The position numbers and the translations under genes are program-made. From Marchantia polymorpha subsp. ruderalis (taxonomy: Eukaryota; Streptophyta; Marchantiopsida; Marchantiales; Marchantiaceae): a stretch of 64,000 bases of DNA. Below, piece after piece: positions 9,701 through 17,973 of this stretch. Below the pieces are notes generated by a model. That model ran no database searches and had not been told where the DNA came from. It was given only the letters and a program-made list of their open reading frames with translations. Location of the stretch: contig AP031353.1 of the NCBI GenBank assembly GCA_037833965.1, positions 20,834,501-20,898,500 on the forward strand. The letters are read 5' to 3'. Every line of letters starts with the position of its first letter. The first letter of the stretch is position 1.

Positions 9701-9911
9701 AGCGAAGAAGCTCGAAGCCTTTCTGTCGAAGGCACAGGATACCATGTCCGCCCTCGAAGGGGAGGTGTCCGCGGCGTTGCAGCGGTTGGAACTGCGCAGT
9801 CGAGCGGAAGATTGGCAGGGTAGAGAGTTAGTGCGCGGCAGTCGGCCGCGCAGGAGACGTAGTACAGGTTCCGCGGAGTGTAGTGTAGCGTGGTTCCGTG
9901 CAGGCGTGTAG
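6774..9911 (+). CDS. LTR (U3)-encoded protein of unknown function, copy in LTR1
   Basis: 1045 codons, wholly inside U3. Not recognised as any named family. Residues about 85-320 form a globular-looking, conserved domain (FLLWGWN, WAQALGRCAG, RTRDYKDRFRR, WQVSFVE, GGTLNHLSP). About 320-720 is a Pro/Arg/Ser-rich low-complexity region with PVHR and PSA repeats that reflect DNA palindromes. About 725-757 is acidic (DDDD, EEEEEE). From about 758 (LSEQVIPLLRYLDRK) to about 1010 is a long Glu/Lys/Gln-rich likely coiled coil (CLKGYAHWEV, LREFELRAAG). The end is basic (RRRRSTGSAECS). No signal peptide or membrane segment is seen, so it is not envelope-like. The start is uncertain: the A2 homologue aligns well only from near the Met of 'RNAMTRP', about codon 85. 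Extra ORFs of Tat-lineage elements lie between integrase and the 3' LTR; here the polypurine tract is upstream, so the ORF is inside the LTR. Confidence 0.8.
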   Translation: MTFDRAAENVPFLNSRFQSLVRAARIHLLAAEHSRRRRTGDFLLIEGEVSARDLELRAIRVCRERKKRGQCGSRMSGRANPRNAMTRPSRLRMVPLRLPQNGLRAFEERLIARKLDFLLWGWNYICANMVREWLEPQGPPSRGLRPHVDRWTVQDWAQALGRCAGMPGHLLFDSESIKVTKQEEAQFVELFKTGRSTKNGYRTRDYKDRFRRTLSAALMQLLQPHRACYITLWQVSFVECVIEGTPIHWASILHRVMRQHAFEEKGGTLNHLSPFLINFYRQRNCLTAAELEHFPPLSIDHPGKYVRENEVDTDAEESPTSTPSRRRDEGRHTPAARVPRKRRWREESEEEQHQEPSAPIRPRPLCEPYSRPKQKARRLVLPADSADTATIATELGSASPERHEEARTTAGATGHAATSTGERPPTGQGPPELPRAMRTDVPFAHRRTSADGRASADRRTQVDVDLRLRVGRSSPPVHRRSPVHRSPVHRTPPHVPPVHRQESPPFQRRKGKEPTEEPPTRHRPSGPDPPAHHAPQFAPSAPGPSSRGDTSRERAEAAPSAGSPPIDAPSAVGPIGQGTSGVRPPAMSPSAMDVRGATPAADKAPANAPAHGPGTAPTDRSREQQTEERSDCPRDEISMRDAQSNPAQPPSARSPSAADDGGREDAVDNQQARDGDAARVHSPSALDILATSSEAAAVPSQAAHVDDVQPHSGQSPTQSMATEILHSDDDDGGSTEEMSGAEDTEEEEEEIVGAPAAALSEQVIPLLRYLDRKVDKYADPLQPGSYIELVRRRTRTKVHTSKLLARVDQELRDLKEKHACLWGQYKLNQKFYKHSEKMKDEKLGELTKEQVKVKEALISEQAQNRILSEELVRQTRLLEQCQLARQADEELIRRLQSECGELRAQRAEAESQLVILEEDRRKEADRTKVETARRVAHCLKGYAHWEVKAQEKLTLREFELRAAGLLSGDSRSRRKVAKKLEAFLSKAQDTMSALEGEVSAALQRLELRSRAEDWQGRELVRGSRPRRRRSTGSAECSVAWFRAGV

Positions 9912-9947
9912 CGTAGTGCAGTGTAGTGTTAGGTAGGACTTAGAAGG

Positions 9948-9956
9948 TATAAAATA
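9948..9956 (+). promoter_or_regulatory. LTR1 TATA box
   Basis: TATAAAATA lies 36 bp after the U3 ORF stop and is conserved in LTR2, LTR3, the solo LTR and, on the minus strand, the A3 LTR. Transcription should start some 25-35 bp downstream, near 9980, which marks the U3/R border. Confidence 0.8.
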
Positions 9957-9979
9957 GTTCCAGGCGTTTTGCCTGGGGT

Positions 9980-10700
9980 TCTTTCCCATCAGAAGTATAG
10001 ATCAGGAACCCATTTCCTTTGCGTGTTTGTGTCCTTGAGTTCTGTCACCACGCACGAGGAGTTACAACTTAGCGTTCCGCATGTTGTAGCTGAAGGCCTT
10101 CGGCCGAATGTTCAGAGCTAGTCCATTGGTTAGAGACTTGAGTAGTTCGGATCTGCACCTGCGGGTGACTGCCGATGCTCAGAGCCAGTGACTAGTTAGA
10201 TACTTGAACAGTTTCGCCCCTACACCTTCGAGTGTTTCTTTCTGATTGTACTCCTTGGGATTTTTCCCCTGAATGCCAAAGTGAAGTTTTGCTACTTCGT
10301 GTAAGCCTTGGTTGTAAATTCAGGTTACGCTGCAGCAGGTGCCTTGAGGGTAACCCCTGTAGTATTTCTGGGAATGACAAGTGCCTGAGAATTCAAACTC
10401 TTCAATAGACTGTTGTTGTGTTACTGGAATGTTTCTCAGTGAGTCCTTCAGTGCGGACCTGTGTTCTCTGCGCGTTTTGTGAGTTGAGAGTGTTGTTCAC
10501 CGCGTATGAGTGACTTCGATCCGAAGTAGGCAGTCCAAACCGGGTTTCCTACACTAGCAGCAAGCTAGTGGAAGTGTTGTAAAAGCCGGGGTTGGAAGTC
10601 ACTGCCCGCAGCTTTGCCGAGTGTGCTTGAGAGAGACTTTCCCCCTGAAATCTTGAAGTAGAGGTCCTAACGGATCTCTGGGTTGTGTTTCTGTAGTTTC

Positions 10701-10737
<37 letters not shown>

Positions 10738-10931
10738 GCTGCACTGTGCGACCTCCGAGTGCGCTCCGAGTGGACACTTGCAGTATTTCTGGGAGTGACA
10801 GTCGCCTGAGAATTCAAACTCCTCAATAGTCTGTTAAACGTGACACTTTGTACCCTGTGTGTTCCTCTGTCCCTGTGGGTTCGACCTTTCTACCACTATA
10901 TTGCAGTTTTAGCCTTTAGTGGGTTATTACA
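9980..10931 (+). other. R-U5 region of LTR1 with an internal direct repeat
   Basis: About 0.95 kb with no ORF of note (approximate left edge set by the TATA box). Two related blocks, about 10324-10415 and 10733-10837, share GTTACGCTGCA at the start, then 'AGTATTTCTGGGA' and 'GAGAATTCAAACT', and end in AATAG(A/T)CTGTT. The hairpin-like GAAGGCCTTCGGCC is at about 10093. A GT microsatellite lies between the blocks. Confidence 0.7.
10703..10734 (+). repeat. (GT)16 microsatellite in U5 of LTR1
   Basis: Sixteen GT units. LTR2 has 14 (21903-21930) and LTR3 13 (43206-43231). It accounts for the length difference between LTR1 and LTR2. Confidence 0.95.
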
Positions 10932-10953
10932 TAAGAAGCCGACAACTTCTTTT

Positions 10954-10971
10954 TGGCGCCGCTGCCGGGGA
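10954..10971 (+). other. Primer-binding site of unit 2 (tRNA-Asp type)
   Basis: TGGCGCCGCTGCCGGGGA differs at one position from the plant tRNA-Asp complement typical of Athila/Tat elements (TGGCGCCGTTGCCGGGGA). It starts 22 bp after the LTR end, a longer gap than usual. Confidence 0.8.
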
Positions 10972-11017
10972 CAGTTGCGTCAACACCGGGGTTTTTACGA
11001 GCAGCCATGCTCGGTGA

Positions 11018-13849
11018 ATGTCGACTGGGGCTAGCGGGAGCAACCTAAGTGCTAGAGCTGTCCGCAAGTTCCGACGAGATTCAGAGAAGGCCGTGGAAGA
11101 GACACGGCGTCAAAACAAGAAAACACCAAAAAGAGTACCTAAGCCTAGTTCGGCCGACATCCTTGGGGAACCTACCCCCGGCGACTCGGAACCAAACTTG
11201 GTGCTTACAGTTCTACTAGATATTCCTTGCACGGACCCGCCTAGTGAAGTAGAACCGACCGCCCGAGAACCGTCGACAGACACACCGATGGCGGACGGAC
11301 AAGCCAATGTGCGGCTACCTCAGCCGATTACTAAACATTCCTACCCGAAGTACAAAGGGAGTGGGGATGACGACGATGCAGATTCATACATCAAGTTGTT
11401 CGAATCGGTGTCTATTGCCAATCGCGAGATCGCAGACGACGACCGATTAAGGATCTTTCCAAGCCTTCTGCGGAAGAAAGCGAGGAGTTGGTACAATCAC
11501 GAGAGCATCGATCCGACTGGGTTGACAACATGGGCCCAGCTGAAGGAGAAGTTCCTTCGCCGCTTCCGCGAGCTCGGCTACGACAGCCGGGTTTTGACAA
11601 AGTTACGTAATTTGCAGCGAGAGAAGAAGGAGAGTCTGCGTGACTACACTGAGAGATTTCTGGACCTCCTTGACAGAATACCGAAAACAGGACCAGGGTC
11701 CCCTTTCTCGGTACAACAAGCTGTGGATTGGTACGTGACCGGTTTAACTCGGGAGATGGAGACTTTTTGCCGACGCAGTAAGTGCGACACTATTGAGGAT
11801 GTGATTGCATCGGCAGAAGCCTTCGAAACTTCCACTCTCAACCGAAGAGGGAGAGAGAGACGGGAGTCGAAGGAGCGAAAACCGAAGGGAGGGCGAAGAC
11901 GACGTAGAGGTACAACTCCGTCATCGGAGGAATCGTCTTCGGACGAGAACCGTTCCTCATCCGAAGAAGAGGAAACCTCATCGTCGGAGGAGGAGAAGAA
12001 GAGGAAGAAGCATGGGTCAGCGAAGAAAAAGGGCATCCGACGAGTGACTACGGACAGAGCGCCGGGAGATATAGCTTCGAAGATGGAGACCCTTGTGAAA
12101 GACTTCGCCGATCTCAAGGTTCAAGTGGTAGGCGGGCATGATCGCCGAAAATCACCCGGGAGAGTGCGAGCGAACTTATGGTGTACTACGTGCGGGGCGG
12201 TGGGACATGCAAACACCGAGTGCCTTACCACCCGTCCGTCATATCCAGTCAACGCAGTAGAGTGGGCACAACCGTACTATGGAGAGCACCCTCAGTACTA
12301 TGGAGAGGCTAGCGAAGAGACAGCCTACGCCGTCCAGTCGGTTCCTACCCCTCCTGCAGTTTCAGCAATGCAAGTCCCACGATATATTCCGGTGGATCGG
12401 GCCACTACAGTACCCGTGAGGCGGAGAGCACCTCCAGGGACGTTTGACCCACCGCCACCGCGAGCTTGTTATAATTGCGGGGAAGTTGGGCACTTCTCAC
12501 CGCAGTGTCCCCATCCAAAAAGGCGAAACGATTATGCTCCGACATGTAGTAATTGCAAGAAGATCGGGCATACTGCGCCAGAGTGTGATCAGCCGCCAGT
12601 CCCTCGGCCAGCGGTACGATTTGTGAACACTCCTGCCAAGGAGGACGTCCAAGTTAACCAGGTCGAAGTAGGTTCAGACGGGGATGACGAAGACGAAGAA
12701 TGGCCGGCTGAAGAGGTTATGTGCGCACGGGTCGAAACTCGTAGTTCCAAGAAATCGAAGGAGCAAGAGCGTGACACTCGCAAGCACGAACGAAGAACCG
12801 ACGACCGGACGGGAAAAGGGAAGGAGAAGGCATCCAGCAAGTCCGACTTGCGATCTGCTCGGAAGACTTCGGCTACGAGAGAGGCACCAGCAGTGCGCCC
12901 CCAGACAGCAGTTGAGGACGAGCCAGTGCGCCTACTGAAACGGGACTATGCTCCGGATATCCGCAACGAGGTAGCCAACCTGTTGAAGGAAGCGATCCGC
13001 ACGCAAAAGGACCCACCGCGGCCAGACTTGACATCCTCCCTTGGGGCGAAGTTGGCAGCCACCGTGGAACCTCGCAGAGCGTCGCCGACCCCGGCGACCC
13101 AACGCGCCCACTATGACTTGGTCGAAGATCTAGGGAGTCGAAAAGTGAACATCACGTTCAAGCAGCTCTTGGAGGACAATAAGACGTATCGGAGAATGTT
13201 GATGCTTTCGCTACGGCATCCGCGGAAGCCGCGCGCATCCACATCCTCTCAAGTATATCAAGTGGAGAGCGAAGACCAAGGTCCACCCGAGATCGATGTG
13301 GAAATAGCAGGATGTTGTGTACGTAGGGTGCCAATCGACTCTGGATCAGGAGTCAACATAATGACGGAGGATACAGCGAGAGCCTTGGGGTTCAGTCAAT
13401 ACGAACCCTCGAAGCGTGTGTTGAGATTAGCGGATCAGACACGGAGAATGCCTGCAGGTATGCTGCGCAATGTCAAGACAATCATCGGGGGTGCGGACTT
13501 TCGGTTGACGTATATCATCCTTCAACCGATGATGAAGCAGGGCTATGACGTTCTGCTCGGGCGACCATGGCTATATGGCGCACAAGTCAGATGTGATTGG
13601 CGAAGGCATCGCCTTAAGTTTCCCCATCCTTCGGAACCGACCAAAACCATTACGGTGCCCTGGAATAGGGTCAGACACGAAGGAGAGACCCCATCGACAA
13701 GTGCAGGTTACACATCGGGAGAGGACAGTGAGTCGACCGCGCGATCGGATTCCAGTGGTACTGAATCCGATTATTTCGTGGGTTTCGTTGCCTGCTGTTC
13801 GGTGGGAGAAGAAGAAGAGCCGGAAGCTATTCAACCGGAAGACGAATAG
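11018..13849 (+). CDS. gag-pro: Gag-protease polyprotein of element A, unit 2 (complete)
   Basis: Complete 943-codon ORF starting at ATG 11018 (MSTGASGSN), 86 bp after LTR1. Gag domain about residues 90-290, basic/Ser-Glu region about 290-370, zinc knuckles starting at C389, C484 and C510, protease catalytic D774 in DSGSG, and LLGRPWLYG near 855. It ends at TAG 13847-13849, in frame with pol, so suppression would give a fusion of about 1890 residues. Sequence differences from unit 1 are very few; one is a silent C to T at 12913. All motifs are intact, so the protein could be functional. Confidence 0.95.
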   Translation: MSTGASGSNLSARAVRKFRRDSEKAVEETRRQNKKTPKRVPKPSSADILGEPTPGDSEPNLVLTVLLDIPCTDPPSEVEPTAREPSTDTPMADGQANVRLPQPITKHSYPKYKGSGDDDDADSYIKLFESVSIANREIADDDRLRIFPSLLRKKARSWYNHESIDPTGLTTWAQLKEKFLRRFRELGYDSRVLTKLRNLQREKKESLRDYTERFLDLLDRIPKTGPGSPFSVQQAVDWYVTGLTREMETFCRRSKCDTIEDVIASAEAFETSTLNRRGRERRESKERKPKGGRRRRRGTTPSSEESSSDENRSSSEEEETSSSEEEKKRKKHGSAKKKGIRRVTTDRAPGDIASKMETLVKDFADLKVQVVGGHDRRKSPGRVRANLWCTTCGAVGHANTECLTTRPSYPVNAVEWAQPYYGEHPQYYGEASEETAYAVQSVPTPPAVSAMQVPRYIPVDRATTVPVRRRAPPGTFDPPPPRACYNCGEVGHFSPQCPHPKRRNDYAPTCSNCKKIGHTAPECDQPPVPRPAVRFVNTPAKEDVQVNQVEVGSDGDDEDEEWPAEEVMCARVETRSSKKSKEQERDTRKHERRTDDRTGKGKEKASSKSDLRSARKTSATREAPAVRPQTAVEDEPVRLLKRDYAPDIRNEVANLLKEAIRTQKDPPRPDLTSSLGAKLAATVEPRRASPTPATQRAHYDLVEDLGSRKVNITFKQLLEDNKTYRRMLMLSLRHPRKPRASTSSQVYQVESEDQGPPEIDVEIAGCCVRRVPIDSGSGVNIMTEDTARALGFSQYEPSKRVLRLADQTRRMPAGMLRNVKTIIGGADFRLTYIILQPMMKQGYDVLLGRPWLYGAQVRCDWRRHRLKFPHPSEPTKTITVPWNRVRHEGETPSTSAGYTSGEDSESTARSDSSGTESDYFVGFVACCSVGEEEEPEAIQPEDE

Positions 13850-13855
13850 CAATTA
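13847..13855 (+). promoter_or_regulatory. Predicted readthrough signal UAG-CAA-UUA (unit 2)
   Basis: Same in-frame TAG CAA TTA context as in unit 1, between intact gag-pro and pol. Confidence 0.8.
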
Positions 13856-16690
13856 ACTGTGGGACTGGGAAGGAGTGAGACGAGTCACACCGAGGGCATT
13901 GTCGACCCTAGTGACTGTCACGAAGTACAACTTAGTCCCGGCAAGCGCTTGAAGGTATCAAGCGCAGTGAGAGGAGACGAGCTAAGGAAAGTACAGGCAT
14001 TCCTTAGCCATTATGTCGACGTCTTCGCCTGGAAAATCGAAGACATGAAGGGGATACCTGCACGGTATGGGGAACACCGTATCGATTTACTGGACGACTC
14101 AGTACCCATACGACAGCGCCAGTATCGCCTCAACCCAAAATACTCCTTGCTAGTTAAAGAGGAGATAGATAAGTACTTGAGCGCTGGAATTATTTACCCT
14201 GTGCTCAGCAGCGAGTGGGTGTCGCCGATTGTTATCGTACCCAAGAAGTTGACGGGTAAGATACGAGTGTGTCAGGATTTCCGGAAGTTGAATGCAGCAA
14301 CACGCAAGGACCATCACCCGTTACCATTCACGGATGCCATTCTAGACCATGTCGCAGGACATGAATGTTATAGCTTCCTGGATGGGTTCTCAGGTTACAA
14401 TCAGGTGTCTATCCGTGAACAGGACAAGGATAAAACTACGTTCACAACCGACTGGGGAACTTACGCATACCACAAGATGCCCTTCGGTCTGTGCAACGCG
14501 CCTGCCACCTTTCAACGGATGATGACCAATATCTTTCAGGAACAACTGAGGAAGTTCCTGGAAATATTCATAGATGACTTCTGTGTCTTTGGGAAGCGGT
14601 CTGAACACCTAAGTCACTTGAAGCAGACCTTCGATAAATGTAGAGAGAGCAGTTTATCACTGCATCCCGAGAAGTGCTTTTTCTTTATGACTAGTGGGAT
14701 CTTGTTGGGTCATCGGGTCTCGGCAGACGGCATTGCGGTGGACATCGAGAAGGTCAAGGTTATACTCGAGCTTGAGCCACCCACGAATCTAAGAGAGCTG
14801 CGAGCATTCCTGGGTCATGTGGGCTACTACCGAAGATTCATACACCTGTATGCAATACTGGCGGCGGACCTGACCAAGTTGTTGAAGAAGGACGAGCCTT
14901 ATGCTTGGGGTGCGAACCAGCAGTCAGCATTTGAGACTCTTAAAGCGAAACTCACGACTGCTCCCGTACTAAGGAGTCCAGACTGGAATCGACCATTCCA
15001 TGTTTACGTTGACACCTCGGCATTCGCCATCGGTGTAGTACTGAGTCAAAAGGATGACAACAAAAAGGACTACCCGATCTACTTCGCGAGCCGACAGCTG
15101 TCTCTAGCAGAGCGGAAGTACACCACGACGGAGAGAGAAGCGTTGGGGATGGTGTACTCCTGTAAAAAGTTCCGTCACTACCTAATCTGCTACGAGTTTG
15201 TGTTCCATGTGGACCACTACGCATTGCAACACCTAGTCAAGAAAGCCGACCTATCCGGTCGGATCGCCAGGTGGGTGTTGTTACTACAAGAGTTCACCTA
15301 CACAGTCCAGACCAGGAAAGGGGTGCACCACGAAAATGCGGATTACTTGTCCCGAATATGGACCCAGCCGACAGAGGAGGAATTGGTGGACGATTTTCCA
15401 GATGAAGAGTTATTTCAGTTGTCTGCAGGACATGAGTCCCGCTATGCCGACCTGTATCGATATCTGCTAACCCTCCAGTGTCCCGAAGGCATGGATTTGG
15501 AACAGCGAACTGTCTTTATTCATAAGGCAGGCCCGTACCAACTCCAGCAGGGGGTTTTGTTCAAGAAGATGGCAGATGAGCGCTTATGCAGATGCCTGGA
15601 GGAATCAGAGGTACCAAGAATAGTGAGTGCGATGCATACAGAGGAGGCGGGTGGACACTATGCCACCAGGAACACGGTCACAAAGATCCTAAATGCGGGG
15701 TATTGGTGGCCGACCATGTTTGAGGATGTTCTCGATTACATTCGCAAGTGCGACAGTTGCCAGAGGACGGGGAGACCGACGCCTACAACACGCTGGCCCC
15801 TGACTCCCATCATGCCTCTAGCACCTTTCGAAAAGTGGGGTATTGACTTTGTAGGGCCGATACAACCAGTGACTAGAAGTACACGAAGGCGCTACATTCT
15901 GGTAGCAACGGACTACGCCACCAAAATGGTAGAGGCCAGGGCCACCAGAAGGGATGATGCTGCCACAGTGGCAGCATTCTTGTTTGAGTCGATCATCACA
16001 CGCTACGGATGTCCCTTAGAGCTAGTCAGCGACCGGGGCACGCATTTTCTGAATCAGATCATCGAAGACCTGACACGGTATTTCCACATCAAGCACCGGA
16101 AGACTACTCCATACAATCCCAAGGCAAATGGACTGACGGAGAAGTCCAATGGTCTGCTGTGTAAAATACTACTCAAGGTCACGGTGAATCACGCTCACGA
16201 CTGGGATACGAAGCTAGCAGCCGCTCTATGGGCGTACCGGACAGCTGAGAAGATTACGACCAAACAGACACCATACTTTCTGGTGTATGGGCAACACCCG
16301 ATCCTCCCGATCGAATTTGAAGTACCCACCCAACGAACGTTGGATTTGCAGAGGATGGGCGCAGAGGAGAGTCAGCTCTACAGGTTACAGGAGGTCACGC
16401 TGCTGGATGAGAGGAGACGAGACGCCGAAGATCGCACCAGGAAAATCCAGCTCCGCCGAAAGGAGAGATACGATAAAAAGATCAAACCGGTACTACTGCA
16501 GGCGGGTGATTTGGCATTGCTCTACGACAGCAGGCATGCCAGATTCCCAGGCAAACTGCACCTAAGGTGGATGGGACCTTACAGGGTTGTCGAAGTTTTC
16601 CCGAATGGATCCATCCAACTTGCGGACCTGGCCGGCGATTTGTTAGGCACCCGAGTGAACGGGTGGCGGTTGAAGAAATACCACATGTGA
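13850..16690 (+). CDS. pol: Pol of element A, unit 2: reverse transcriptase, RNase H, integrase
   Basis: 943 codons from the formal GTG at 13859, with the same protein sequence as unit 1: FIDD reverse transcriptase, RNase H with the D-E-D set, HHCC plus D-D-35-E integrase and GPY-like C-terminus without chromodomain. It is in frame with gag-pro across TAG 13847-13849. No inactivating change is seen, so with flanking LTR1 and LTR2 this is a structurally complete, potentially autonomous unit. Confidence 0.94.
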   Translation, partial: QLTVGLGRSETSHTEGIVDPSDCHEVQLSPGKRLKVSSAVRGDELRKVQAFLSHYVDVFAWKIEDMKGIPARYGEHRIDLLDDSVPIRQRQYRLNPKYSLLVKEEIDKYLSAGIIYPVLSSEWVSPIVIVPKKLTGKIRVCQDFRKLNAATRKDHHPLPFTDAILDHVAGHECYSFLDGFSGYNQVSIREQDKDKTTFTTDWGTYAYHKMPFGLCNAPATFQRMMTNIFQEQLRKFLEIFIDDFCVFGKRSEHLSHLKQTFDKCRESSLSLHPEKCFFFMTSGILLGHRVSADGIAVDIEKVKVILELEPPTNLRELRAFLGHVGYYRRFIHLYAILAADLTKLLKKDEPYAWGANQQSAFETLKAKLTTAPVLRSPDWNRPFHVYVDTSAFAIGVVLSQKDDNKKDYPIYFASRQLSLAERKYTTTEREALGMVYSCKKFRHYLICYEFVFHVDHYALQHLVKKADLSGRIARWVLLLQEFTYTVQTRKGVHHENADYLSRIWTQPTEEELVDDFPDEELFQLSAGHESRYADLYRYLLTLQCPEGMDLEQRTVFIHKAGPYQLQQGVLFKKMADERLCRCLEESEVPRIVSAMHTEEAGGHYATRNTVTKILNAGYWWPTMFEDVLDYIRKCDSCQRTGRPTPTTRWPLTPIMPLAPFEKWGIDFVGPIQPVTRSTRRRYILVATDYATKMVEARATRRDDAATVAAFLFESIITRYGCPLELVSDRGTHFLNQIIEDLTRYFHIKHRKTTPYNPKANGLTEKSNGLLCKILLKVTVNHAHDWDTKLAAALWAYRTAEKITTKQTPYFLVYGQHPILPIEFEVPTQRTLDLQRMGAEESQLYRLQEVTLLDERRRDAEDRTRKIQLRRKERYDKKIKPVLLQAGDLALLYDSRHARFPGKLHLRWMGPYRVVEVFPNGSIQLADLAGDLLGTRVNGWRLKKYHM

Positions 16691-16714
16691 GTGTTCGCGT
16701 GGGCGCTCACAATT

Positions 16715-16727
16715 GAGGAGGGGGGCA
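16715..16727 (+). other. Polypurine tract of unit 2
   Basis: GAGGAGGGGGGCA directly before the TGTGGTACC start of LTR2. Confidence 0.85.
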
Positions 16728-17973
16728 TGTGGTACCCCACTTTTGGCAATTTTGAGGAAATTAAAACATTTTTGGAAAACTGTACCCTGGCAGCATTGTA
16801 AATAGCCTTCGGTACATCAAAACAGAGTGAATCCGGAAGATCGCGGGGATTCTCGAGGGATCTTGTAGAATCTGGGATTTGGGATGCCGCAGTAAGGACA
16901 GGCACCACCCTCCCTGCGAGCCCTGCAGTTAGGATCTCTACGGCGCGAGGCGCAAAACCCGCCTTCGGAGGTTGCGTCCGCGGCTGTAGGGAAACCCTCC
17001 CTAATTAGGTCAAACCTCGGGCGCCTTGACCAAGTTAGGATTCCGTTGGAAAGAGCTCGACGCACTGATTTCAACGAGCCCAAGAACGCTTGGAACGGAT
17101 GAGGACTTAGGGAGTTATCGCTACTGGAAGAAACGGAGGCGGTCGCCTACGGCGGAAGGAGTTCGCCACCGGCGCGAATTCCGCCTACGCGGAAGGGGGA
17201 ATCAAGTTTTGTCCTATGCGCGGACGAAGGCGTTCGCCTGTGCACAGGCGAAGTAGGGTTAGGGAAGGCGCGAAGTCCGCCTACGCACAGGCGCTTGCCT
17301 GTGCACAGGCACTTCGGCGTCGGCGGAAAATCCGCCTTGGGCCCTAGAAATGCGCCTTGTGAGGTAGAAGTGTACGGCGCCTTCCGCGCCAGCGCAGCGC
17401 CGCGTACGTCGGAAGAGCCGCCAGAGTAATCCAATCGGTACGGACCGTGCGGACGGGAAGGGTGGATGCGCTCTTGGACGGACGGAGTTGCGGCGGCGGA
17501 AGCGCCGACGAAGAGACAAGGAACGGACAGACTGGACGGAGACGGCTGACCACGGTCAACGCCTTCCGCGCCAGCGCAGCGCCGCGGACGGAATTCGCCT
17601 GCGCACAGGCGAACGCCTGTGCACAGGAGGATGTTCAAGTTCCGCGCCGGCGGAGAATCCGCCGAGGCTCCTGCCTGCGCACAGGCAGGAGTTGAACTTT
17701 TGTCCGACATGCGGACACACGCGTCAAGGCAGAGGGGGATTGGCCGAGGGGCGGTACGAACAAGTGTACCGCGCAAGGCGGAAAACTCGCCTTCGGCGCT
17801 ACGCCCCCATGTCCGCAGGGTAATACGCTCGCGGAGTTCAAATCCGCCAATTCGAGCGTGAGAGTTTAATCGACGACGGCGGAGCGTGAAGCCGCGCGTG
17901 AGAGCGAAGACCGTTCCAGCGTACAGCCGGCGCGGCCATCAAGTGAGACGTTCTTCACGACCAAGAGCCGACC

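Larger units (their letters stand above)
5528..10931 (+). repeat. LTR1 of element A (5404 bp, contains an ORF in U3)
   Basis: Starts TGTGGTACC right after the polypurine tract and ends GGGTTATTACA 22 bp before the primer-binding site. The same two ends are proven by the solo copy at 53390-58818, which is flanked by the 5 bp duplication TACTA. U3 is about 4.4 kb (5528 to about 9975) and holds the 1045-codon ORF 6774-9911; the TATA box is at 9948. R plus U5 is about 0.95 kb. LTRs of this size occur in Ogre/Grande-type plant elements, but a long intact ORF wholly inside the LTR is rare. Confidence 0.93.

Noticed and set aside
6774-9911. U3 ORF as an envelope gene
   Set aside because: No signal peptide, no hydrophobic membrane-spanning segment and no furin-like context; the C-terminal half looks like a soluble coiled coil.
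9906-10931. Short LTR of about 1 kb beginning near the U3 ORF stop
   Set aside because: The solo copy with TACTA duplications starts at TGTGGTACC, 4.4 kb upstream, and the polypurine tract is there too.
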